DNA of 37,790 bases from Chloroflexota bacterium (GCA_029782215.1 JAKOVD010000155.1:1-37790); one strand, 5' to 3'; shown: positions 16,442 to 25,914, numbered from the stretch's first letter. Numbers and translations: made by a program. The notes: generated from the letters alone by a model not told the origin.

Positions 16442-18987
16442 GCCCACGTGATTTTGACCGCTTTGCCTGGCATTTGAGCGAGGAACTCTCGATCCTCAAC
16501 GCCGCCATGCAAAGCCTTGCGTCTTCTTCCAGTCGTGCTGCTGCCGAGGACGAGGACGCCGGCGCCCTGCGCGAGTATCCCGTCCTGGCTGCGGTCGACA
16601 CCGTGGTTTTTCCGCGGTTGGCCGCTCCTCTCTTCATCGGACGCGAGATGTCGCGCCGCGCCCTCGAAGTGGCGCAGGATGAGGACATTCCTCTTCTGGT
16701 CCTGGCGCAGCGCGACGCCAACACCGAAAACCCCGGCTTCAAAGACCTCTACTCCATTGGCACCGAGATCACCGTAGGACGCGTTCTGCGAATGCCCGAC
16801 GGCACGCAGAGCCTCTTCTGCCACGGTGAACACCGCGTCGAGGTGGTGGAGGTCATCTACGAGCGCCCCTATCTGCGGGTGCGCGGCCGCCGCCTGGTGG
16901 AAGCCGGTGAGCCGCAGGCCGACACGCCGGCCATGATGCGCGCCGCCCTGGCGCTGTACGAGAAAGTCATCGACCTCAACCAGAACATCCCTGAAGAGGC
17001 GCTGGTGGCGGCCATGAACCTGGAGGAGCCAGGCTGGCTGTCTGACCTGGTGGTGTCCACCCTGGGCATCTCCGTCGCCAAGCGCCAAAGCGTGCTGGAG
17101 ATCGTCGACCCGATCGAACGACTGCGCGTTCTCGGCATCCTGCTGGCGGAAGAGCTCGACGTCCTGGAGCTGGAGAATCAGATCCACGAGCAGGTCCAGC
17201 AGCAGATGGACCGTTCTCAACGCGAGTACTTCCTGCGTGAGCAGATTCGCGCCATCCAGGAAGAGCTAGGCGAAGGCGACGAGTTCGACCGTGATGTCAG
17301 CGAGCTGCGCGAGCGCGTGGTCAACTCAGCCATGTCTGACGAGGCCAAGCAGAAAGCGGAGAAGGAGCTGGGGCGGATGGCGGCCATGCCTGCCATGGCC
17401 CCGGATATCGCCATCATCCGCACCTATCTCGAATGGCTGCTTGACCTGCCTTGGGGCGAACCCGAGCCCGACACCATCGACCTCAAGCACACAGAGGCTG
17501 TGTTGGATGCGCATCACTATGGCCTCGAGAAGGCCAAGGAGCGCATTGTCGAGCACGTGGCCGTGCGCAAGCTCGCACCCGTCAAGATGCGAACGCCCAT
17601 CCTCTGCTTCGTCGGCCCGCCCGGCACCGGCAAGACATCCCTTGGCAAATCCATCGCCGAAGCCCTGGGACGCAAGTTCGTGCGGGTTTCATTGGGTGGC
17701 GTGCGCGACGAGGCCGAGATTCGCGGCCATCGCCGCACCTACATCGGCGCCCTTCCCGGGCGCATCATCCAGACCATGCGCACGGCGGGCGTCGTCAATC
17801 CCGTGTTCATGCTTGACGAAGTCGACAAGCTTGGCTTCGACTTCCGTGGTGATCCATCGGCGGCGCTGCTGGAGGTGCTCGACCCGGAGCAGAACCACGC
17901 CTTCAGCGATCACTATCTGGATGTCACCTACGATCTCAGCCATGTCTTCTTCATCGCCACGGCCAACAACCCCTACGCGATTCCTCCGGCTCTGCTCGAC
18001 CGCATGGAGATGATCGAGTTTCCTGGCTACTCAAATATCGAGAAGTGCCTGATCGCGGCCAAGTTCATCATTCCTCGCCTGCTCACAGAACATGGCCTGG
18101 ACAACGTCGGCATGCAGTTTGGCGAAAGCTCGATCAGCCACATCATCCAGAACTACACCTATGAGGCCGGGGTGCGCAACCTGGAGCGCGAGCTGGCCAA
18201 CATCTGCCGCAAGGCCGCCCGTCGCGTCGCCGAGGGCAAGAAGCCTCGCCGCCGCATTACCCCGGCCAACGTCCACCTCTTCTTGGGCCCACATCGCTAC
18301 TTGCCCACCCGGATCGAGGACGCCGATGCCGTCGGCGTCGCCACCAGCCTGGCCTGGACCGAAGCCGGTGGCGATCTGATGCCGGTGGAGGTCATCATCA
18401 TGCCCGGCAAAGGCAGCCTTATGCTCACCGGGCAGTTGGGCGAGGTGATGCAGGAGTCCGCCCAGGCCGCGCTCTCCTATGCACGCGCACATGCCGCCGA
18501 CTACGGCTTCGCCGACTTCGACTTCGAGAAGTTCGACATCCATATCCACGTGCCCGAAGGCGCCATTCCCAAAGACGGACCCTCGGCAGGGATCACGCTG
18601 GCCACGGCGCTCATCTCCGCTTTGACCAACCGCCCCGTCGACCGGCGCGTGGGCATGACCGGCGAGATCACGCTGCGCGGACGTGTGCTGCCGATCGGCG
18701 GTCTGAAAGAGAAGCTTCTTACCGCCCATCGCGGGGGGCTCAAGCTGGTCATCATTCCCGAGCGCAACGAGAAGGACCTGGTCGACATACCTCGTCCCGT
18801 CAAGCGGGCGCTTGACATCAAGCTCGTGTCGCACATCGACGAGGTTCTCGCCCTGGCGCTCCTGGAACCGGTCATCCCTGGTGGGAGCGAAGCTCCAGCC
18901 AAACCCCGGCGGAGCAGGAAGCCTAAGGCAAACGGCGGCGCCCCCGCCGCAGGCGCTGCCGAACCTGCCAACGTGCCGGCGACGTAG
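16438..18987 (+). CDS. lon: ATP-dependent Lon protease
   Basis: The 849-residue product has all three Lon parts. The N-terminal substrate domain starts at EYPVLAAVDTVVFPRLAAPLFIGREMSRRAL. The AAA+ module has Walker A GPPGTGKTSLGKSIA, VRDEAEIRGHRRTYIGALPGRIIQ and Walker B FMLDEVDKLG. The protease domain has PKDGPSAGITLATAL with the catalytic serine at residue 716 and PIGGLKEKLLTAHRGG with the catalytic lysine at about 759. The spacing of 43 equals that of E. coli Lon. It degrades misfolded and regulatory proteins in the cytoplasm. A 40-residue Ala/Glu-rich N-terminal leader and an Ala/Pro/Lys tail extend the usual core. It is translationally coupled to folC. Confidence 0.97.
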   Translation: MSPRDFDRFAWHLSEELSILNAAMQSLASSSSRAAAEDEDAGALREYPVLAAVDTVVFPRLAAPLFIGREMSRRALEVAQDEDIPLLVLAQRDANTENPGFKDLYSIGTEITVGRVLRMPDGTQSLFCHGEHRVEVVEVIYERPYLRVRGRRLVEAGEPQADTPAMMRAALALYEKVIDLNQNIPEEALVAAMNLEEPGWLSDLVVSTLGISVAKRQSVLEIVDPIERLRVLGILLAEELDVLELENQIHEQVQQQMDRSQREYFLREQIRAIQEELGEGDEFDRDVSELRERVVNSAMSDEAKQKAEKELGRMAAMPAMAPDIAIIRTYLEWLLDLPWGEPEPDTIDLKHTEAVLDAHHYGLEKAKERIVEHVAVRKLAPVKMRTPILCFVGPPGTGKTSLGKSIAEALGRKFVRVSLGGVRDEAEIRGHRRTYIGALPGRIIQTMRTAGVVNPVFMLDEVDKLGFDFRGDPSAALLEVLDPEQNHAFSDHYLDVTYDLSHVFFIATANNPYAIPPALLDRMEMIEFPGYSNIEKCLIAAKFIIPRLLTEHGLDNVGMQFGESSISHIIQNYTYEAGVRNLERELANICRKAARRVAEGKKPRRRITPANVHLFLGPHRYLPTRIEDADAVGVATSLAWTEAGGDLMPVEVIIMPGKGSLMLTGQLGEVMQESAQAALSYARAHAADYGFADFDFEKFDIHIHVPEGAIPKDGPSAGITLATALISALTNRPVDRRVGMTGEITLRGRVLPIGGLKEKLLTAHRGGLKLVIIPERNEKDLVDIPRPVKRALDIKLVSHIDEVLALALLEPVIPGGSEAPAKPRRSRKPKANGGAPAAGAAEPANVPAT

Positions 18988-18990
18988 ACC

Positions 18991-20070
18991 ATGGGCCGTA
19001 CTATTCTGATCGCCATCGGCGTCATCCTCATCGTCTTCCTGGTCGTGTGGGCAGTGAAGCAGACGGGGCTCCGGTTATTGGGCGGCAGCCCCGACAACCT
19101 GCCAACCAACCTGGCTGCCGTCATGCCCCAAGGCTGGACGGCGATCGAGGAGCTGCAGCCCGTCAACATCGACCATGACACCTTTGCCGAATCCACCCTG
19201 TACTACTCCTACGACACGGGGCAGATCGGCGGCGTCATCTATGATGCCCAGACCACGCCGCTTGGCAACCAATCCGTTCCTGTCCCCAGCCAGTCACCGA
19301 CCTACCTGGTGCCCTACCGCCTCTTGCCCGATTACGTGGGCACCAAAACAACTGGTTATCTAAGCGACGCCACCCTACAGTACGTACAGGTCTTCATGAA
19401 TCCGCGCCAGGACAATAAGGCCGATGTCACCGTGTCGCGTGACCGGCTGCTGGTCCGGGGGATTCGCAACAACCTTGTCAACCACTACTCGATCTTCTGG
19501 TGGATCGACCCCCAGGTAGGCTATGGCGGCGCCACCACCAGCACAGCCGGCTGGCTGAGCCTTTCGGATACGGCGCCCAACAACTGGGATGCCTGGAGCC
19601 AGCAGGTCTATATCAACCAGGTGTGGAACTGGGAACCGCTTGCCGACCGCTCCGCCCTCTGCCGGCGGACGCTGCTGGCACTCAACGACAACGACCCCGC
19701 CACCACACCCAATCCCCCCGTCTTTGTCAAAGACCCCGGCACGGGCGATCTCTTCTTCTGCACCGGCCAGGTGCCGGCCAGTCCGGCCTTCCCGGAGGCG
19801 CAGGTCCTCTCCTACCTGCGCGATGGCAATCCCAATCGCCTTGACCCCGGCTACAAGGATGCGCCGAAATTCACCAATGCCAAGGTGTACCGCATCACGG
19901 AGCCTGCCGATCTCACCGAAATGCACGATAACCAGATCATCGTCACCGGCGAGGTCGACTTCACCGCCTCAGAACAACCCTACGCCATGTACTGGGCAGC
20001 GAAGATGGTGCCGCCGCAGGACGTAAAACAGACGGTGCGCTGGCAGATTACGGGCCTGACACCTCGCTAG
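18991..20070 (+). CDS. Membrane-anchored extracytoplasmic protein of unknown function
   Basis: ATG 18991 lies 3 bp after the lon stop. The 359-residue product starts with an uncleaved-looking transmembrane anchor (ILIAIGVILIVFLVVWAV). A large polar region follows, rich in Asp, Asn, Trp and Tyr (YYSYDTGQIGGVIYDAQ, HYSIFWWIDPQVGYGG, NQVWNWEPLADRSALC), consistent with an exported beta-rich domain. No catalytic motif or known domain is recognised. Only two Cys are seen outside the anchor. Its tight spacing shows operon membership between lon and the AlbA_2 regulator. Confidence 0.8.
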   Translation: MGRTILIAIGVILIVFLVVWAVKQTGLRLLGGSPDNLPTNLAAVMPQGWTAIEELQPVNIDHDTFAESTLYYSYDTGQIGGVIYDAQTTPLGNQSVPVPSQSPTYLVPYRLLPDYVGTKTTGYLSDATLQYVQVFMNPRQDNKADVTVSRDRLLVRGIRNNLVNHYSIFWWIDPQVGYGGATTSTAGWLSLSDTAPNNWDAWSQQVYINQVWNWEPLADRSALCRRTLLALNDNDPATTPNPPVFVKDPGTGDLFFCTGQVPASPAFPEAQVLSYLRDGNPNRLDPGYKDAPKFTNAKVYRITEPADLTEMHDNQIIVTGEVDFTASEQPYAMYWAAKMVPPQDVKQTVRWQITGLTPR

Positions 20071-20075
20071 ACGAT

Positions 20076-21494
20076 ATGGCCAGCGCTGTGAACCGCGTTC
20101 TTGCTGCCGGTGATCTGCGTGCGCTGCTGGAAGCTGGCCCGACCGAACGTGTCGCCATCCTCGACGCCCGTTCCAGCCCGCGCGCGCTCGCCGAGACGCT
20201 CGCCGCCTTTGCCAACGCCCGCGGCGGCCTGATCATCCTGGACGCGACACCGGGCGACTTGGGCGAAACAGAAGGTCCAGGGCAGCAGGCGCTTGCCAGA
20301 CTGGACGCCGCCCGGCTCATGCTGGAGCCGCCCCTGATCGCATCGCTGCCTGAGATGGTCGAGGGCGAGGGTCGCTTCTTCTGCGCGGTGCAGGTCCCGC
20401 CGGGCTTGCCCCACGTGTATGGCCTCAGAGGGCAGTACTTTGTGCGCGATGGACGCCACAACCGGCCGCTCCAGGCGTTCGAGCTGCGGCGCCTGCTCAT
20501 CGACCGCAGTGAGACCGGGTTCGAAGCACAGGTGCTCCCCGGCGCTGCTCCGGCTGACCTGGATGCAGATCGCGTAGCCGCCTACGCAGAGCGCCTCGGC
20601 AGCGGGATCGCTCCGGCGCCCAATGTGCAGCCGAAAGAGGCGCTGCTGCACAGCCGGGGCTGCCTGACCGGCGCTGCCGATGGCCCGCACCCTACCGTGG
20701 CCGGCCTGCTCTTGTTCGGCCGCGACCCGCAGCGCTGGCTGCGGTCCGCAACCCTTACCTGTGTCCGCTATCCGGGCGCCAGCATGGGCGATGAATTCGT
20801 GCGCGAGGACATCGGCGGCCCCCTTCCGGACCAGGTCCGCCGGGCCGAAGTCTTCGTGACCGGTAATATGCGGCAGGGCATGCGCATCAGTGGTTTGGTC
20901 CGCCAGGAAATGCCCGAATATCCCGTGCCGGTCGTCCGGGAGGCTATCGTCAACGCCATCGCCCATCGTGACTACAGCATTCGCGGCGACAACATCCGCA
21001 TCATGATGTTCAGCGACCGGCTTGAAGTGAGCTCGCCGGGACGGCTGCCCGGTCATGTCACCCTCGACAACCTGGTCGAGGAGCGCTTCAGCCGCAACGA
21101 GGCCATCGTCCAGGTGCTTGCGGACATGGGCTTCATCGAGCGCTTGGGCTATGGCATCGACCGCATGATCAGCGTTTGCCAGGCGGAAGGGCTGCCCCGC
21201 CCCCAGTTCGCCGAAACCGCGGGCGGGTTCAAGGTGGTCGTCTATGGTCATGGCCCGGAGTTGGTGGGCGCGGCACCGCCGGCCAGCCTCTGGTCGCATC
21301 TGCACCTCAACCCGCGCCAGGAGCAGGCGCTGCACTTCGTGCAGCAAAACCGCCGGATCACCAACAGCGACTATCAGACCCTATGCCCTGACGCCAGTCC
21401 CGAGACGCTGCGCCGCGACTTTGCCGATCTCGTCGATCGTGGCATTCTGCTAAAGATAGGTGAAAAGCGCGCCACCTACTACGTGCTCAAATAA
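20076..21494 (+). CDS. AlbA_2 (Schlafen-like) domain ATP-binding / transcriptional regulator-type protein
   Basis: The 472-residue product matches the COG2865-type family. The N-terminal AlbA_2 domain (AETLAAFANARGGLIILDA, then GQYFVRDGRHNRPLQAFELRRLL) is followed by a GHKL-like ATP-binding region with PVPVVREAIVNAIAHRDYSIRGDNIRIMMFSDRLEVSSPGRLPG (N-box-like EAIVNAIAHRDY). It ends in a winged helix (HFVQQNRRITNSDYQTLCPDASPETLRRDFADLVDRGIL). Members are annotated as transcriptional regulators or ATP-binding proteins, with few proven targets. It lies 5 bp after the preceding gene and 13 bp before yqeY. Confidence 0.85.
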   Translation: MASAVNRVLAAGDLRALLEAGPTERVAILDARSSPRALAETLAAFANARGGLIILDATPGDLGETEGPGQQALARLDAARLMLEPPLIASLPEMVEGEGRFFCAVQVPPGLPHVYGLRGQYFVRDGRHNRPLQAFELRRLLIDRSETGFEAQVLPGAAPADLDADRVAAYAERLGSGIAPAPNVQPKEALLHSRGCLTGAADGPHPTVAGLLLFGRDPQRWLRSATLTCVRYPGASMGDEFVREDIGGPLPDQVRRAEVFVTGNMRQGMRISGLVRQEMPEYPVPVVREAIVNAIAHRDYSIRGDNIRIMMFSDRLEVSSPGRLPGHVTLDNLVEERFSRNEAIVQVLADMGFIERLGYGIDRMISVCQAEGLPRPQFAETAGGFKVVVYGHGPELVGAAPPASLWSHLHLNPRQEQALHFVQQNRRITNSDYQTLCPDASPETLRRDFADLVDRGILLKIGEKRATYYVLK

Positions 21495-21507
21495 GGTTGT
21501 GTTGTCC

Positions 21508-22041
21508 ATGAGCCCTCTACAAGAGACCATCAATCAGGACCTCGTCAACGCCATGAAGGCGGGCGATGAGGTGAAAAAGCGCACCCTGCGCAGCATCAAG
21601 GCCGCGATCAGCCGGACCGAACAGGAACGCAAGGCGGCCGTCATCGCCAAGGTCAACAAGAACCAGTACACACCGGAAGCCTACGAGGCCATCGTGGTCG
21701 AGAAGACCAGGGAGCTGCCGCCCTTTGCCGACGCCGATGTTATCGCCGTGCTGCGCAAAGAAGCCAAGCAGCGCGAGGACAGCATCGACGCCTACGACAA
21801 GGCAGCGCGTCCCGACCTGGCCGAGGCGGAGCGCGCCGAGCTGGCGGTCATCCAGAGCTATCTGCCGCGGCAGCTTGATGAAGCGGCCGTGCGCAGCGTC
21901 GCCCAGACCGTCATTACCGAGGTGGGCGCCGCCAGTCCCAAGGACATGGGCAAGGTCATGCCCCTCGTGATGGCCAGGCTGGCAGGGCAGGCAGATGGCC
22001 GCCTCGTCAGCCAGGTGGTGCGCCAGCTTCTCGGCGGCTGA
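21508..22041 (+). CDS. GatB/YqeY domain protein
   Basis: From ATG 21508 the product is 177 residues: MSPLQETINQDLVNAMKAGDEVKKRTLRSIKAAI, VLRKEAKQREDSIDAYDKAARPDLAEAERAELAVIQSYLPRQLDEAAV and SPKDMGKVMPLVMARLAGQADGRLVSQVVRQLL. This is the full YqeY family pattern, related to the tRNA-binding tail of the GatB amidotransferase subunit. It is about 30 residues longer than usual because of an insert at roughly residues 38-62 (AVIAKVNKNQYTPEAYEAIVVEKTR). The function of free-standing YqeY is not settled. The in-frame upstream ATG at 21460 overlaps the regulator gene and adds non-family sequence. Confidence 0.9.
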   Translation: MSPLQETINQDLVNAMKAGDEVKKRTLRSIKAAISRTEQERKAAVIAKVNKNQYTPEAYEAIVVEKTRELPPFADADVIAVLRKEAKQREDSIDAYDKAARPDLAEAERAELAVIQSYLPRQLDEAAVRSVAQTVITEVGAASPKDMGKVMPLVMARLAGQADGRLVSQVVRQLLGG

Positions 22042-22062
22042 GAGCAGCCCGGCAGGCCTAAC

Positions 22063-24249
22063 ATGATGGCTGACGAACGCGCCACAGCTTCCGTCTTTCC
22101 GCAGTTGGCAGGAGAGCCCAAGGGTTTCTTCCAGCGCTGGAGCCGCGATCCTGGCCGATGGCGTGCACGCGTCCATCTCCTGGTTTTCGCCATCGCCGTG
22201 ACCGCGGTAGTGGCAGTGGCCGACTTCATCGATTGGCCTACGGGCTTCAATCTCCGGGTCAAGGCAGGTGACATCAGCGCCGTTGACATCCGCGCGCCCC
22301 ATACCGTGACCTACCAGAGCGCCATCCTCACCCAGGAGGCGCGCGATCGGGCGGCGGCAGGCGTCCCGCGCATCTTTGATCCCTTGCAGACCCGCATTGC
22401 CCGCCAACAGATCGCGCGCGGCGAGCAGGTATTGGACTTCATTCGGCAGGTTCGCGGCGACACTTTCGCCACCCGCGATCAGAAGCTGGCCTGGCTCCAG
22501 AGCATCGCCGACGCCCCCCTGGATGCGCGCGCGGCATCGAATGTCCTCGACCTGACCGAAGAGCGCTGGCAAGCCGTGGCCGCCGATACGAGCCGCGTGC
22601 TCGACCAGGCCATGCGCAGCGAAATCCGCGAAGGCGGCCTGCCGGCCGCCCAACGCGCGGTGCCCAGCCTGATTGCCCTGGGGCTTAACGATCAGGAGGC
22701 GGGCATCGTCAGCGCTCTTGTCACAGGTCTGCTGCGCGAGAACACCTTCCTGAATCAGGAGCGCACACAGGCAGCCCAACAGGAAGCGGCAGCCAAGGTG
22801 CAGCCCGTGGAACGCACCATCGCCGCCAGCGAGATCATCGTCCGGGCGGGCGACCGCCTGGACCCCCTGGACGTCGAGGCCCTGAATGCCTTGGGCCTGT
22901 TGAGCGCCCGCCGCACCTGGCAGCACGTTGTCTCCGCCCTGCTGCTGGGGATCGTGATCTCCAGCCTCCTGGTCGCCTTCGTGACCGCCCACAGTCGCTA
23001 TGTCTGGCGCCAGACCTTTCGGGTGGCAGTTTTGGGCAGCCTCTTCTGCGGCTTTGTCATCCTGGCCAAGATGATGGTGCCGATGCACACGCTGATGCCT
23101 TACCTGTACCCGATGGCGGCGATGGCCATGTTGATCGGCGCCCTCATCGACCTGCCCGTGGCCACTGTCGCCACCCTGCTGGTGGGCCTGCTCGTCGGCA
23201 TCTTCACCGAAGGCGACATGGAGATCGTTGTCTATGCCATCGCCGGGGCCATGGTGGGCGCCATCGCCCTGGGCCGCGCCGAGCGTCTGAATGCTTTTGC
23301 CATCAGCGGCATCTGGATCATTGCCATTCTGCTGGCGGTGCTGACGCTGTTCCGGCTGCCACTGCCAGCCGGCACCGACACACGCGGCTTGCTTGAATTG
23401 ACCACCGCCGCCGTGGTCAATGGCATCCTCAGCACCAGCTTCACCCTGGTCATCTTCTACCTGCTGGGGCAGGTCTTTGGCCTGGCGACCAGCCTGCAGC
23501 TTCTCGAGCTCTCGCGCCCGACGCACCCGCTGCTTCGCCAGCTTCTGCTCAAGGCGCCCGGCACCTACTACCACACCCTGATCGTCAGCAATATGGTGGA
23601 AGAAGCGGCGACGGCCATTGGCGCCGACCCCCTGCTGGCGCGCGTGGGCAGCTACTACCACGACATCGGCAAGACCGTCCGCCCCTACTTCTTCGTCGAG
23701 AACTACGTCGACAGCACGAACCCTCACGAGCGCCTGGATCCCTACACCAGCGCCCGCATCATCATCAGCCACGTCCAGGACGGCATCGAGCTGGCCCACA
23801 AGTACAAGCTGCCGGAAACGCTTATCGACTTCATCCGCGAGCATCACGGATCCACCCGCGTGGAGTATTTCTACCATCAGGCCTGCCAGGAAGCGGACAA
23901 TCCGGAAGAGGTGGACGAGAGCGCTTTTCGCTATCCCGGTCCCAAGCCGCACAGGCGCGAAACAGCGATCCTGATGCTGGCGGATGGGTGTGAGGCGACC
24001 GTGCGGGCGATGAATCCGCGCACGCCAGAGGAAACGGCCGAGCTCGTGCGCAGCGTGGTCAACCGCCGCCTCATGCTGGGTCAGCTCGATGATTCCCGCC
24101 TAACCCTACGCGACCTCAGCGAGATCTCCGAAGCCTTCTTGCGCGTGCTGCGCGGTATTCATCACCCGCGTGTGCGCTATCCTGACGCAACCACTGCCAA
24201 GGCAAACGGCCAGACGGCCAGCACGCCCCAGCCCGCTGCAACTGCTTAA
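22063..24249 (+). CDS. 7TM-HD family membrane phosphohydrolase (PgpH-like cyclic-di-AMP phosphodiesterase)
   Basis: The 728-residue product has an N-terminal membrane span (VHLLVFAIAVTAVVAVADFI) and a large extracytoplasmic 7TMR-HDED-type region (GFNLRVKAGDISAVDIRAPHTVTYQS). About seven helices at roughly residues 285-475 follow, then a C-terminal HD domain: KAPGTYYHTLIVSNMVEEAATAIG (His504), YYHDIGKTVRPYFF (His533-Asp534) and IISHVQDGIELAHKYKLP. This architecture is that of Listeria PgpH, which hydrolyses c-di-AMP. The family role therefore predicts second-messenger turnover linked to osmotic and wall homeostasis. It directly precedes ybeY and dgkA, the conserved order in many Gram-positive and Chloroflexi genomes. 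Confidence 0.9.
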   Translation: MMADERATASVFPQLAGEPKGFFQRWSRDPGRWRARVHLLVFAIAVTAVVAVADFIDWPTGFNLRVKAGDISAVDIRAPHTVTYQSAILTQEARDRAAAGVPRIFDPLQTRIARQQIARGEQVLDFIRQVRGDTFATRDQKLAWLQSIADAPLDARAASNVLDLTEERWQAVAADTSRVLDQAMRSEIREGGLPAAQRAVPSLIALGLNDQEAGIVSALVTGLLRENTFLNQERTQAAQQEAAAKVQPVERTIAASEIIVRAGDRLDPLDVEALNALGLLSARRTWQHVVSALLLGIVISSLLVAFVTAHSRYVWRQTFRVAVLGSLFCGFVILAKMMVPMHTLMPYLYPMAAMAMLIGALIDLPVATVATLLVGLLVGIFTEGDMEIVVYAIAGAMVGAIALGRAERLNAFAISGIWIIAILLAVLTLFRLPLPAGTDTRGLLELTTAAVVNGILSTSFTLVIFYLLGQVFGLATSLQLLELSRPTHPLLRQLLLKAPGTYYHTLIVSNMVEEAATAIGADPLLARVGSYYHDIGKTVRPYFFVENYVDSTNPHERLDPYTSARIIISHVQDGIELAHKYKLPETLIDFIREHHGSTRVEYFYHQACQEADNPEEVDESAFRYPGPKPHRRETAILMLADGCEATVRAMNPRTPEETAELVRSVVNRRLMLGQLDDSRLTLRDLSEISEAFLRVLRGIHHPRVRYPDATTAKANGQTASTPQPAATA

Positions 24250-24252
24250 GCC

Positions 24253-24705
24253 ATGACCATCACCATCGATGTGGCGCGACCCTATGTCAAGCTGGTTTCA
24301 GAGCCACGGCTGCAAGCAGCCCTGGCCGCTGTGCTCGCCTTTGAACAGGCTGCCGGTGACATCACGCTTGTGGTCACCAATGACGAAGCCATCGCCGATC
24401 TGAACCACCGCTTTCTTGGCGTGGAAGGACCCACCGACGTGCTCAGTTTCCCGGCGCAGGACGAAGCAGACTCCCCCTTTGCCCTGCCTCCCGACCTGCC
24501 CCCTTATCTGGGCGACATCGTCATCGCCTACCCCTACACCGCCCGCCAGGCGGAGCAGTTGGGGCATCCGATCCAGGATGAGATGGACTTGTTGGCGGTC
24601 CACGGTGCGCTGCACCTTCTGGGCTATGACCACGACGAGCCTGGGGCCGAGGCCGCCATGTGGGCGCGTCAGGATGCCATTCTCAGCACCCTGACGCGAG
24701 ACTAA
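24253..24705 (+). CDS. ybeY: Endoribonuclease YbeY (rRNA maturation)
   Basis: The 150-residue product has the usual length. ITLVVTNDEAIADLNHRFLGVEGPTDVLSFP is the conserved N-terminal core, and YLGDIVIAYPYTARQAEQLG leads to the zinc site HGALHLLGYDHDEPGAEAAMWARQ (HGxLHLxGYDH with three metal-ligand His). YbeY is a single-strand endoribonuclease needed for 16S rRNA 3' maturation and ribosome quality control. It starts 3 bp after the HD-protein stop. Confidence 0.95.
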   Translation: MTITIDVARPYVKLVSEPRLQAALAAVLAFEQAAGDITLVVTNDEAIADLNHRFLGVEGPTDVLSFPAQDEADSPFALPPDLPPYLGDIVIAYPYTARQAEQLGHPIQDEMDLLAVHGALHLLGYDHDEPGAEAAMWARQDAILSTLTRD

Positions 24706-24707
24706 AC

Positions 24708-25085
24708 ATGCTGGCACGCGAGCTAAGGCGGCTGCTGCGCGCGTTTGCCTATGCGGGGGCAGGTCTTTCGCATCTGTGGGGCAATGAACGCAACGTCCGT
24801 ATCCATCTGGCGCTGACAGCGCTGGCCATCGGCGCAGCCCTGTGGCTCGGTCTCTCGACGGTCGAATGGGCCATCCTAGGCCTGACCATCGGCTTCGTGT
24901 TCAGCGCTGAAGCCATGAACACCGCCGTCGAAGCCACGATCGACCTCGTCAGCCCCGACCGCCACCCCCTGGCCAAGGCCGCCAAGGACACGGCGGCGGC
25001 GGCCGTTCTCATTGCTGCCGGCGCCGCCGTCATCGTCGCCGCCTTCCTCTTCCTGCCCCACCTCCTCGCTCGCCTCGGCGCCTAG
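24708..25085 (+). CDS. dgkA: Diacylglycerol kinase / undecaprenol kinase
   Basis: From ATG 24708, 2 bp after the ybeY stop, the product is 125 residues. An amphipathic N-terminus and NERNVRIHLALTALAIGAALWLGLSTVEWAILGLTIGFVFSAEAMNTAVEATIDLVSPDRHPLAKAAKDTAAAAVLIAAGAAVIV carry the prokaryotic DAG kinase signature (ExxNTAxExxxD and KxAKDxAAxAV). A third hydrophobic helix ends it. Gram-positive-type members phosphorylate undecaprenol for wall synthesis. Which lipid is used here is not decidable. The longer frame from 24660 lies within ybeY. Confidence 0.93.
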   Translation: MLARELRRLLRAFAYAGAGLSHLWGNERNVRIHLALTALAIGAALWLGLSTVEWAILGLTIGFVFSAEAMNTAVEATIDLVSPDRHPLAKAAKDTAAAAVLIAAGAAVIVAAFLFLPHLLARLGA

Positions 25086-25104
25086 GCCGCAACCGGCGTT
25101 GTCC

Positions 25105-25899
25105 ATGAGCCCGCCTCTCCAGTTCGCCCCCATCGATCCGGCCCAGACCCATGAGGAGCTGCACGTCGCTGCTGCCGCCAGCGACCCCATCGGGTATGAA
25201 ACGCTGCGCCGCATGGCCACGGTGGCGCGCTACAACGACTGGATCTACGAGGAAATCGCGCCCTACGCCGGCAGACGTGTGTTGGAGGTAGGCTGCGGCA
25301 TCGGCAATATGACAGACTATTTCGTCAGGTCAGACCTGTTGGTGGGGGTCGACCTGCTGCCCGCCAGCGTCGAGCTGACCAGGCGGCGGCATCTCAAGTA
25401 TGACCATGTTGAGGCCATCCTCGGCGATATCACGGACCCGGACCTGGCTTCTCAGCTCCAGACCTATGCGTTCGACACGGTGATCTGCCTGAACGTGCTC
25501 GAGCACATCCCCGACGACCAGACCGCCCTGCGCCACATGTACGCCGCGCTCGCTCCGGGCGGGCGCTTGCTTCTGTTCGTGCCGGCAGGCTCGTACATGT
25601 ACGGCACCCTGGATGTCGCCCTGGGCCACTGCCGGCGCTACGATCATGCCATGCTGAGCGAGCGCGTCGCTGCCGCCGGATTTGACGTCGAGCGTGTGAA
25701 CTATCTCAACCTGGCCGGCATTCCCGGCTGGTGGCTCAACAGCCGCGTGCTCAAACGCGATCTGCTGCCCCACGGTCAGCTCAGCCTGTTCAATCGCCTG
25801 GCGCCGGCGTTCATTGGCGGCGAGCGCCTCCTGCGGCGCATCTGGGATGTGCCGGTGGGGCAGTCGCTGTTGTGCATCGCCCGGCACGACCCCCGCTAG
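25105..25899 (+). CDS. Class I SAM-dependent methyltransferase
   Basis: From ATG 25105 the product is 264 residues. Motif I is VLEVGCGIGNMTDYF. LVGVDLLPASVELTRRRH is the SAM adenosine-binding acidic strand, and FDTVICLNVLEHIPDDQTALRHMYAALAPGGRLLLFVPA is motif II/III of the Methyltransf_11/23 type. The C-terminal part (YDHAMLSERVAAAGFDVERVNYLNLAGIPGWWLNSRVLKR) is typical of UbiE/sugar-lipid-type methyltransferases near glycosyltransferase loci. The substrate is unknown. It ends the rightward operon and converges with trmH at a 15-bp gap. No terminator is obvious there. Confidence 0.88.
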   Translation: MSPPLQFAPIDPAQTHEELHVAAAASDPIGYETLRRMATVARYNDWIYEEIAPYAGRRVLEVGCGIGNMTDYFVRSDLLVGVDLLPASVELTRRRHLKYDHVEAILGDITDPDLASQLQTYAFDTVICLNVLEHIPDDQTALRHMYAALAPGGRLLLFVPAGSYMYGTLDVALGHCRRYDHAMLSERVAAAGFDVERVNYLNLAGIPGWWLNSRVLKRDLLPHGQLSLFNRLAPAFIGGERLLRRIWDVPVGQSLLCIARHDPR

Positions 25900-25914
25900 A
25901 ACAGCACTGACCCC

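Noticed and set aside
21517..23952. 811-codon open frame on the minus strand
   Set aside because: It is the exact antisense shadow of the yqeY and PgpH-like genes in GC-rich DNA. Its translation is His/Gln/Asp-rich with no domain, and the sense genes are unmistakable.
21501..25112. Identical GTTGTCCATGAGCCC around the start codons at 21508 and 25105
   Set aside because: A 15-base match with no extension or symmetry; too short to argue for a regulatory element or recombination.
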